Notes under the pieces: generated by a model | Databases searched by the model: none | The model's input: only the letters and a program-made list of their open reading frames with translations | What the model was told of the DNA's origin: nothing | Source: Eutreptiella sp. 'Long Island Sound 2002' | Lineage: Eukaryota > Euglenozoa > Euglenophyceae > Eutreptiales > Eutreptiaceae | Length of the DNA: 64,000 bases | NCBI GenBank assembly: GCA_964036045.1 | Contig: OZ038384.1 | Coordinates: 22,683,000 to 22,746,999, forward strand | Direction of reading: 5' to 3' | Position numbers and translations under genes: made by a program | Part shown: positions 56,628 through 64,000 of the stretch, piece after piece | Layout: the number at the start of each line of letters is the position of its first letter | How positions within the stretch are numbered: position 1 is the stretch's first letter

Positions 56628-57770
56628 ATGTCAGCAACAAGTAGTGCATCGTCAGCAGCTGCGACAGACCCCGGCGATATATGGGATGGTTTGATCGGAG
56701 TACAAAAAGATATTGGGACCCACTATATCAAGCAGCTCATGGCGTACGACGAGAGCTTCAGACATTGGAGCGATGGTACCGCAGTCGCTGATCTGATGGC
56801 CAGACACGCCGCTGATGTCGAAAAGGCAACACGTGCAGTCTCCGTCCTCGAATATGTTGGTGACAAACTTAATCCAGCGGTAAAATACAGTGCAGTGTCG
56901 GTCGCTGATTTCGTTACGGATATCACCAATACGAAGACGGAAGCAGATGCAAAGAAGGCTCTCCTTGACGTGTTGTCTACCCTCCGTGCAGACGGCCGTA
57001 AACCCGTATCCACGGTTATTAGTATGATGAAACTCGGCGAACTAGCACTTTCTTTTACACAGGGCGTGCACAAGGACTTAGAATTGTTGCCGGAGCCCAA
57101 ACCCGACCCGGTGCCAACAGATCTGGGTCAATTGGGTGTTTGGTATCAGAAGCAAATGGGAGGGGAAGATTTGAAGACTGTAATTGTCACCTATATTGAG
57201 TTACACAAGACCCGACTGGTATCGAAAGTCGATGACCTGGAAAGGTACGGACGCATCGTCAGACAGTCCCTAAGACAGATGTATCCGGGAATGAACATGG
57301 CCACGTTGCTTTCAAAATTGCGCAATGTAGATGCTGCCACATTTGAAAAGTATATCGGGAACTGTCGTGATAGAGTGCCACGAATTCTCGATGTAGTGCG
57401 TCACTTGAACCAACTCAATGTCACCCATGGAAATCCTGTATGCCCCCTTAGTGCACTTACCCTGTCAGTTGACACCTTTAACAGTGCAATGGGGTGCCTC
57501 ATTCATGCACGTATGCAGAAGGAACACTCAATGGTGAAACCCTTCGAGTCCGGGACGGGTCTAGTGGAAATGATAGACAAGGCAGTCCAGTTGATACCTG
57601 TCACCGGGGACACCGTACCAACTACCCTGAGAGAACAAGGACCCTTTGGCGGGGTGTCGGTGCCCCAGGGTGTGGGAAACATTGCACCCCTTGCTCCGGG
57701 GTCGCGGTTTCCCTCCTCTTCTGGGGTGAACAAGCGAAAACGCGGCATGGACATATCATCCGCCATATAG
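56628..57770 (+). CDS. Uncharacterised protein, paralogue of the protein at 55781, 380 aa
   Basis: Not recognised. The Ser/Ala-rich N-terminus leads to GDIWDG at about 16-21, followed by a long helical region (residues 25-260) with regular hydrophobic spacing. The C-terminal 105 residues match the neighbouring 182-residue protein (see 55781-56329), ending NKRKRGMDISSAI. The ATG follows an AATAAAAGG box. A structural or DNA-associated role is possible. The 3' end overlaps a small minus-strand ORF by 15 bases. Confidence 0.72.
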   Translation: MSATSSASSAAATDPGDIWDGLIGVQKDIGTHYIKQLMAYDESFRHWSDGTAVADLMARHAADVEKATRAVSVLEYVGDKLNPAVKYSAVSVADFVTDITNTKTEADAKKALLDVLSTLRADGRKPVSTVISMMKLGELALSFTQGVHKDLELLPEPKPDPVPTDLGQLGVWYQKQMGGEDLKTVIVTYIELHKTRLVSKVDDLERYGRIVRQSLRQMYPGMNMATLLSKLRNVDAATFEKYIGNCRDRVPRILDVVRHLNQLNVTHGNPVCPLSALTLSVDTFNSAMGCLIHARMQKEHSMVKPFESGTGLVEMIDKAVQLIPVTGDTVPTTLREQGPFGGVSVPQGVGNIAPLAPGSRFPSSSGVNKRKRGMDISSAI

Positions 57771-57992
57771 CCTCGTGCTATGCTTCGGTGGACGACGAAA
57801 AAAAAAGGAACCCGGTGCCACACTACCCGGGTAACCAGGTTCCGCGTGTATGATACATTCTCTCTCGTCGTCCGTTTCCCCGTCTTCGTCGCACAAGGTG
57901 CAGAGGTACGACAGCTTCCGGTCCTGGTCGAGCGAGGCCCCGTGCCCGCTGCTGATGACGGCGATCGACTCGAGATTTTCGCCTCGGACCAT
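57756..57992 (-). CDS. Hypothetical small protein, 78 aa
   Basis: The ATG at 57992 opens a frame (MVRGENLESIAV) with a Cys-rich acidic middle (YLCTLCDEDGETDDEREC) that could bind a metal ion, and a Pro/Arg-rich tail. The family is not recognised. The frame extends to 58109 without another ATG. Moderate to low support. Confidence 0.38.
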   Translation of the reverse strand: MVRGENLESIAVISSGHGASLDQDRKLSYLCTLCDEDGETDDERECIIHAEPGYPGSVAPGSFFFRRPPKHSTRLYGG

Positions 57993-57999
57993 GTCCCTT

Positions 58000-58248
58000 A
58001 TCGCATTTCGGATGTTGGCCGTGGTTGCGGGCTGGTGTGGGAGACAGTACGGTGAAGAATCCGATTGTAGCACGGGACCCCGGGGTGTAGCACAGGTCAG
58101 GATCGACACAGGCCCGGATGTGGGCTACTGGCTTCTGGCCTGTGGTACGGATCCCTAGTAACGGCGACTAGGGGGTCTCCGTTCACCCCGGCCTGGGCTG
58201 AAGCGCTGCTGAAGCAGCCTGTTAGAGAATAAAACCCCGATACTCGTC
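58000..58248. other. Intergenic region with two hairpins
   Basis: CCCTAG and CTAGGG (about 58151-58172) form a 6-bp stem around a 9-base loop. GCTGCTGAAGCAGC at 58205-58218 forms a 5-bp stem with a TGAA loop. No tRNA or other known RNA was recognised. Structured RNA or a binding site are both possible. Confidence 0.45.
58228..58236 (+). promoter_or_regulatory. AATAAAACC box
   Basis: AATAAAACC lies 12 bases ahead of the ATG at 58249. The nearest upstream plus-strand gene ended over 450 bases earlier, which favours a promoter role. Confidence 0.5.
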
Positions 58249-59514
58249 ATGCCACCCAAGAAGACACCGCCGTCCATTGCGCTTATGAGCACCGCAGCCT
58301 GTGTCCTGGTGACTCCACCGGATCAGACCTTCGTGGATGCCTGGGTGCGGTACAGGTTACTGGTAACGTCGCTGTCGAACACGGAGAACCACGGCGTCAA
58401 GGTCAAGTTCAAGTCCACGGCTCTTGGGGGGGGGGTGGATGGCGGTGTTGTCGACATGCAAGACGCGGAGAAAAGGTTCTGGTCGATCGAGGGCGGCGGT
58501 GATCCTGGGAGGAGCATGGGGACAACGACCCTCGCGTACCCGTACCTGGTGGACCAGAGGAGCGGTGGTGGTCGCGTGAACAAGGGTGTCAAATTTGACT
58601 GGGGCTTTTCGGATAGTCACGACGGCTGGGAAGGAACCAAGCTGCCCCAGATGTATGTACCCGAACGTCTTCTGACCGTCTACGACCCCGTTGTTGGTTA
58701 CCCTTACCCGGTTGAAGACAGCGGTTCCATGGTTTCGCGGTGGTTTACGAGAATTGGACTGGAAGAGTGTCTGTGGGCGTGGTGCAAGTCCGCCGATCGT
58801 CCTGGTAGCCATGGCACCCCCCAACGATGTGACATCGTCCTTCCCAGAAGCGCCAACGTAGAATCCCTCGAAAGAGCCTACCGTGACGCGTACAGGATTC
58901 TGCTGCGATTGTTGCACGCGCGTGCAGTTGCCGGGTCTGATCGTACCAGGGAACAGCTCAAACGTGTGAAGGTCCAGGTCGACGTGCTTTCGGGAACTGT
59001 GGAAGCGAACTACAAAGAAGCGGGGTTTTCAATTGAAGTGGCACCCGAGGTCATGGACGCATACGACATGCATGTGGGCGTACCAAAGAATGCTGGTAGT
59101 GGTATAGACGTTGATATATTGAGCGTGAACGTCGGCGTCACGTCAGAAAAGAAAGAATCTCACCCCGACTACTGCGTATTCCGAGGTGAAGGCATCGAAG
59201 TAAACAATGTGACCGTAGATCTGGTGAAGCTATCCTCGAAAGTGCACGAATTCCCGGTTGCCGTGAGACCAACGGTGCCAGTGGGTGCTGTGGAGTACGA
59301 GCTTGTCTCGATGCAGCTTCCCGGCCTCGGGGCACCAGCGGGTTCATCGCCGTCCGAATACAAAGAAGGGGATCCGGGAAGGTGCATCGTGTACGTCGAC
59401 AAAGGTGACCCCAGCAAGTTGCAACAAATCGCATGCAATACAAACAAAGGATTTCACGAATACACGGGTTGTATTGTGCCGTGTAAAGATGCCGAATACT
59501 GCAAGCATAAGTGA
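58249..59514 (+). CDS. Uncharacterised protein, possible structural protein, 421 aa
   Basis: Not recognised. The ATG at 58249 follows an AATAAAACC box. The sequence is rich in beta-type segments (CVLVTPP, WVRYRLLVTSL, VKVKFKSTAL, VKVQVDVLSGTVE, VDILSVNVGVTSEKK) with Gly-rich loops, and lacks a signal peptide or membrane helix. It ends in a Cys-rich segment (CIVPCKDAEYC). The beta-rich character, size and position among putative structural genes are compatible with a capsid or virion protein, but no capsid motif could be identified. Confidence 0.65.
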   Translation: MPPKKTPPSIALMSTAACVLVTPPDQTFVDAWVRYRLLVTSLSNTENHGVKVKFKSTALGGGVDGGVVDMQDAEKRFWSIEGGGDPGRSMGTTTLAYPYLVDQRSGGGRVNKGVKFDWGFSDSHDGWEGTKLPQMYVPERLLTVYDPVVGYPYPVEDSGSMVSRWFTRIGLEECLWAWCKSADRPGSHGTPQRCDIVLPRSANVESLERAYRDAYRILLRLLHARAVAGSDRTREQLKRVKVQVDVLSGTVEANYKEAGFSIEVAPEVMDAYDMHVGVPKNAGSGIDVDILSVNVGVTSEKKESHPDYCVFRGEGIEVNNVTVDLVKLSSKVHEFPVAVRPTVPVGAVEYELVSMQLPGLGAPAGSSPSEYKEGDPGRCIVYVDKGDPSKLQQIACNTNKGFHEYTGCIVPCKDAEYCKHK

Positions 59515-59546
59515 GAGGAGGGGGGGGGCACCCATGCCGTGTGTGG

Positions 59547-60098
59547 TCAGTGGTGGTGGTGGTGGTGGTGGCTGTGGTGTCTTGGTCGTTTTCGTGTGGC
59601 CGTGTCTTCATCGTCGCCCGATCGCTGTCGGGAGACAACGCTGTCGCCCGGAGGGCCCGTGGGGCCCGTAGGTGTAAAAATCAGGGACACCATGGACTGG
59701 CCAAACGTCACGATGTTCACTCCCGCTGAATGCCTGTCGATGCCCATGCTATTCAGTAATGCGTGCACGCAGAAGTTTTCGGTGACGCGGCGCGCACACG
59801 TTATGTTCAGGAACCCACCACAGTTCTTCAGGAACATCGGTCTGCGATGTCCATCCTGGAGGTACTGGTCGATGTCGTCTGTCTCGTAGATCACGTTTCC
59901 GTTCTCCTTGTATCGGATACTCCACGCACCCGTGCCTGATTTCTCTATGCTGAAACACCCGTTTGCGTCGAATAGCTCCGCCTGGATGTACCTGATCTGC
60001 TGGTTCAGTCTGCGGGCGATCGAGACCCCTCTGGTGCCACCGTTGTCGGTCTTGTTGACGTAGTAGAGCAGCCGCAACACCGTCGCCGTGTTCTTCAT
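59547..60098 (-). CDS. Uncharacterised protein with His-rich tail, 183 aa
   Basis: Not recognised. The ATG is at 60098 (MKNTATVLRLLYYV). The body has mixed alpha/beta segments (YIQAELFDANGCFSIEKSG, SIRYKENGNVIYETDD), then a short collagen-like stretch TPTGPTGPPGDS and a basic region (TRKRPRHH) ending in a long His run encoded by a GTG/GGT microsatellite near 59550-59575. The His run may vary between individuals. A virion surface or attachment-related role is possible given the neighbouring LamG-like protein. Confidence 0.6.
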   Translation of the reverse strand: MKNTATVLRLLYYVNKTDNGGTRGVSIARRLNQQIRYIQAELFDANGCFSIEKSGTGAWSIRYKENGNVIYETDDIDQYLQDGHRRPMFLKNCGGFLNITCARRVTENFCVHALLNSMGIDRHSAGVNIVTFGQSMVSLIFTPTGPTGPPGDSVVSRQRSGDDEDTATRKRPRHHSHHHHHHH

Positions 60099-60115
60099 CT
60101 TGTTGTTTTCTCTAT

Positions 60116-61706
60116 TCACAGAAGAGGCGCCAGTTCGTACTGTATCCGGTCATCCGTCAGTGGTCGGTCGTAGATCGCCACACTGTAGATGTCGAACCTC
60201 CCGGCCTCGGTGACGTTGGTATTGTCCTGTAGTGTGCACACAAAGACCGGTACACCGGTGTTGTCCGGGGCCTCGATGGGGTTGGCAAACGTGCACGTTT
60301 CCGTCTGTACGTTGCCACTGCCGAGTCTGGTCCAAACCGTCGCCGTGTTTCCGCCGACGTTGTCGACGCGCACCGCCACGTCGTATCTCCCGTTTGTAGT
60401 GCGGGGGACGGCGAGGGTGGGGAGGGACGCCGATTGGCCGAGCACGGTCACGTGACCGTGTTGCTGTTGATTTGCATGGCCGTTCTGTTGGACCCCGAAC
60501 CCACGGCTATGGGGTAGACACGGTGGTAGACGAATGCATGATCGTACATGAACCCGTTGAGGCCGAGCTTCAGTATGGCGGCGAACCCCACCGGGCCGAG
60601 CTGTGGTATGGTGGGGTCGATCATCGCCGTCCTGGCGACCGTGGGTCGTTTCAGGTACCGCAGGCCTGGTGCTCGCGAAGGCCTGGTGCTCGCGGTTGTC
60701 GACCTGCTGGACCGCGTCGCCCACCTGGAGGACCCCCTGCACGGCATCCAGGCTGGTGGCCTCAACCGCGACGTCCCAGAGGACCGCGCGTCCCAGGAGC
60801 GCGCTGTAGTCGCTTATACGCAGGTACTCGACCTTGACGGACAGGAAGCTGCCAGTCGGTATGTTCCTTGCGACGGCGGTGACAACGGTCCCGAGAAAAT
60901 TGGCACTCGGGTAGCAGAATGCGACGCAGCCGGTGGGGACGGTGACCGACTTTGCGTCGGCGGGGAGGGCTGGGTACTCGCCGACTACCAGGGGGTCGCC
61001 CACCACCGTAGAATTCGTGCTTGTACAGCACGACACCACCGCCGGGGTAGACGCTGTAGGACACCGATGTGTTGTCGGCGTTAAGCGCGTCAGGCTGCGT
61101 GGTGTTCAGGAAGGACAGGTTCAGGTTGTTGGTGTATGGATCAAAAAAGACGTACGGGTTCAGGGGGGCCAGGGTCGGTGTGTGCGTTAACACGATGACA
61201 CCCCCGGTGTACGTCGGGGGTAGTGTGTGGCGCGACGACTGCGACAGAAAGTTGACAGGGTTCGTGGTGGCGGACGCGAGCAGTCGCTTCATCGCTGCCA
61301 GGGTGATGGGCAGTATCTCGATCACCCAGACGAAGCCGTTCCCGTCGACGAGGTGTGGGTGGTCGGGGAAGGCCTGTGCAACGTTCTGGGGCGTCAGACC
61401 AACGCGATGGGGCGCGCTTGCGTCGTCCGTGGTCCATCTGTACGACGCAACGTCGAGTGCCGCCAACTGAGACAGGAGGGTGTCGATAGCGGCCCCCGTC
61501 AGTGGTGTCGGGCTTGGTTGCATGCGCGCGGGGTGAAGATGTGACATCCAGAAGGACCCGTTTACGGGTAGGCGGGTGCCGCTCGTGTCCGTGTCCTTTA
61601 CGCTGGTGAGGGCGTTTTCCGTGCTATCGTCCCACGCGCGTATGTGTTTCGTTTTGACCACACTGGCCGCGGTCAGGGTAGCCTGGGATGTGCTGTTGCG
61701 TTTCAT
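60116..61706 (-). pseudogene. S74-chaperone-like and LamG-like protein, broken by frameshifts
   Basis: The gene starts at the ATG at 61706. The first part (about 230 codons) contains a segment resembling the intramolecular chaperone (Peptidase_S74) of phage tail fibres: SYRWTTDD, then HRVGLTPQNVAQAFPDHPHL and a following helix. The frame is lost near 61003-61013, continues in a second frame, changes again at a 17-bp tandem duplication (60663-60696), and returns near 60447-60460. The last part ends in RFDIYSVAIYDRPLTDDRI, typical of a LamG/concanavalin-like jelly roll. The combination suggests a fibre or attachment protein. The S74-like part is near the N-terminus rather than at the usual C-terminus. 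As it stands it cannot give one protein. Confidence 0.7.
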
Positions 61707-61755
61707 TGGCCGGCTGTTTTTCTTTGAGGGGTTTGTTTGATTTGCTCGCTCTTGT

Positions 61756-63965
61756 TTATTGGTCCCACCAACAAGCAGGTTCCTCGGGGGGCGACGGCGA
61801 CGGCGACGGCGTCCCTGTGGGTGTGTCGGTCGGCGCCTCTGGTGCCCGTGGCGCCTCTGGTGGCTCGCCGTCGAGGTCCAGCAGCAGCTGTTCCGCCGGG
61901 TCGGTCCAGTACCGGCGGAACGTCACCCCCGGGTCGCTGTGACCGATCCACTTGCTCACGGCGTCGATGCCGTGCCCGCGACGCATGAGCCTGTTCACGG
62001 TGTACCTGGGAACGGGTGCGGGGACAGCCGCGCGTTCGTGTTGCTCGTCCGTCGGCACAAGGTGTCCACGCACCGCTTGGCGCACCTCAGCGCGGGTTTG
62101 TGTGCCAGCACGCGGTGCGGGTACAGCCACTCGCTGCCCGCGGCGGCCCTGGCGTTGCGCTCCCGCGTGATGTAGGCGTGCAGGTGCTCGCGGAGCGTGT
62201 CATTCGGGATGTTCCGGCGCACCTTGGACCCCTTTTCCCGGACGGAGATGACGCGCAGCACCTCGCCCTGGGTCGCGTCCCACACGTCGCGGAGCCGGAT
62301 CTGGCCAATCGCACCTGCCCGGAACCCGGACTCTGCCAGCAGGGCGAGGATGGAGGCCTCGCGGTGGCACCGGCATGCGAGGTACATGGCCTCCACGTCG
62401 CCGTCCTCGAGCACCTCGGTGTACACCTCGTAGTCGGGCTCCACGGCGGTCAGGCCCACCGGTCCTCCGGTGGTTAGCCCCAGCAGACGCCGGCGGACGG
62501 CCCGGCCCGTGAACGCCGCTGTTTCCGGGACGCCCTGGGAGACGAACACGCCCGATCGCACAAGCAGCTGGAAGTCCGTGATGATCTTCTGGCACCGGGG
62601 GCTCCTCCCATCCGCCAGGCGGGAGTACCGGCGCCGGCCGCTCTGCTGGAGCGCGTGGTTGGTGGCGCCCACCATCCTGGCCAGCAGGGTCAGGGCGTCC
62701 TCCGGGGACTGCACCGCCGTGAGTATCTCCGCGTAGCCCCTCCCCGGGTGCGCCCGTCTGGCCAGCCGCAGCGTAGACGCCGTCTGTGTCAGGACGGACG
62801 CGACGACGCGGTCACGCAGTTTCCGGCCCTTCCCCGAGAGCGCCACGTCGACGACGCGGTCCCCGATCGCGATCCACAGGCGGCGGTCGGTGGGGTCGTC
62901 AACGAGGGTGACCTTCCGGACCCAGGCCATGTTGGTTTTCCAGAACCGCTCGTCGCTCTGCATCGTGCTGCGGGGCACGGCGTGCAGGAACGCCCGGAAC
63001 TCGCCCCCCCTGTCCACGATGGGGTGCATCTTGGCGTTCACGAAGAACGAGACGATGGACCGCTGGTGGCCGGTCGACCTCGACACGTATGCGGGGCAGG
63101 CGGACAGCCAGTCGCGGAGCTGGTGCGCGTCGGCCTCCACGAAGGCCGCGTTGTCCTGCAGCGGCGCCCGCAGCTGCAGGTCCTGTGTGACGTGGCAGAT
63201 CTGCTTGGCGAGCCACAGCGGCCACCGGCGCTCCGCCCCCCCCACGAGATCCAGCATCGCCAGGAACGCCGCCGCGCTGACCGGGTCGGACCAGGTCTCC
63301 GCGAGGCACCCGATGTCCTCCGCTCGGACGCCCCCCCCGCGGCCGAGGGGCGCCAGGGAAACGGCGCCGAGCCCGCGCAGGGTGCTGTACCTCTGCAGTC
63401 CGACGGCGGTGCATACGATATCGAGCGCCAGCGCAAGCTCCTTCCTCCTGCGCCCGGGGTGCCGGTTAGCAAACACGGCGAACGCGCGGCACAACCCTGG
63501 CCTTCCCAGCGCCTCGATGTCGTTGACCGACCGCAGGCCGCAGCCCTGCAGGAACGCGAGCAGGTCGGCGAACGCGTGGCGGCCGTAGCGCGGGCCGCAC
63601 CCGTCGGCGATCCGTCTCATCACGGGCTTGTACTCGTGGGTGTCGGGCATCTCCTGGACGTGCCTGGACAGGGGCTTCCGCTCGGACAGGAGGCGGCACC
63701 CGGTGGCGCACCCGATCGCCCCGATCATGCGCCGGTTGCAAGGGGTTCCGGTGCCCCTGAACTGCCTGTACCGCGCCACCAAATCCGCGGCCGGGATGGC
63801 GAGCAGCTGCTGTGCACTCCGGACGCCCAGGAAGCTCATGAAGTCGACCGTGCCGGACAGCATGTGCTTGCCCGACGACACGTTGCCGTGTTCCGCGACG
63901 AAGAGCACGGCGTCGCGATACTCGTGTGACGGGGGTAGCCCCCTGGCCTCCTGTGCGAATGCCAT
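61756..63965 (-). pseudogene. Tyrosine recombinase 5 (GC-rich), frameshifted in the HxxR box
   Basis: The main frame starts at the ATG at 63965. It carries the Arg in ESGFRAGA and a Lys in REKGSKVRR, and runs to SPHPFP (near 62005), where it leaves phase. The other frame, ending at 61756, continues with RYTVNRLMRRGHG, WIGHSD and the nucleophile region FRRYW, followed by a Pro-rich tail. The shift (net two extra bases, or one missing) falls exactly inside the HxxR box, so the present sequence cannot give an active enzyme unless it is a sequencing error. Total length would be about 730 residues. GC-rich like recombinases 3 and 4. The right end of the window lies 35 bases upstream of its start. 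Confidence 0.85.
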
Positions 63966-64000
63966 TAGGTGCGCCGCCTCTTGTTACTGATCACTCCCTC

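Noticed and set aside
7847-63965. Nimavirus or baculovirus-like origin
   Set aside because: No per os infectivity factor, large structural protein or other core gene of those groups was recognised, while an RPB5-like subunit is present.

Overview
The window reads as eukaryotic host DNA carrying a large block of integrated DNA-virus sequence. The left 7 kb looks like host: the 3' two thirds of a Ty3/gypsy-type retrotransposon with a C-terminal chromodomain (3-4358), a spacer, and a GC-rich 65-bp minisatellite (about 5.51-7.01 kb). From about 7.1-7.8 kb onward the organisation changes. Short intronless genes are tightly packed on both strands, with convergent pairs overlapping by tens of bases and divergent pairs sharing short intergenic regions. 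An AATAAA(A/C)-type box recurs a few tens of bases ahead of start codons. I infer an endogenous or co-assembled large double-stranded DNA virus. An RPB5-like RNA polymerase subunit (41074-41733) points toward the nucleocytoplasmic large DNA viruses or a similar lineage. No major capsid protein, DNA polymerase or packaging ATPase was recognised, so the lineage stays open. The host is probably a protist; the retroelement reminds me of perkinsid or dinoflagellate elements, but that is an impression only.

Layout: 7.8-11.3 kb, unknown viral genes and a short 84-bp direct repeat. 11.5-15.6 kb, a MYND-like ORF and two head-to-head tyrosine recombinases. 15.67-22.64 kb, a roughly 7 kb array of 33-bp units, each with two palindromes. 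23-35 kb, a gene-dense block with an F-box-like protein, a SET methyltransferase, a degenerate IS607-type resolvase, a DUF924 gene broken by one stop codon, a DnaJ protein, a pseudokinase, an F-box/TPR protein, a staphylococcal-nuclease-like protein and another F-box/LRR-like protein. 35-42.8 kb, small membrane proteins, thioredoxin-fold proteins and RPB5, scrambled by two inverted duplications that create truncated copies. 43-45.8 kb, further viral genes including an LRR protein. 46.4-50.8 kb, a second repeat array with roughly 212-bp hairpin-forming units. 50.85-64 kb, three GC-rich tyrosine recombinases (one frameshifted), a paralogous pair of probable structural proteins, and a frameshifted protein with S74-chaperone-like and LamG-like segments.

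The most striking feature is the combination of five different tyrosine recombinases, two long palindrome-bearing arrays and mosaic inverted duplications in one 64-kb stretch. They may belong to one recombination or genome-inversion system, but that link is inference. Several genes are broken (an in-frame stop, frameshifts, a 17-bp tandem duplication, truncation at rearrangement junctions), which fits a decaying insertion. The duplicated blocks look near-identical, so the rearrangement is recent.
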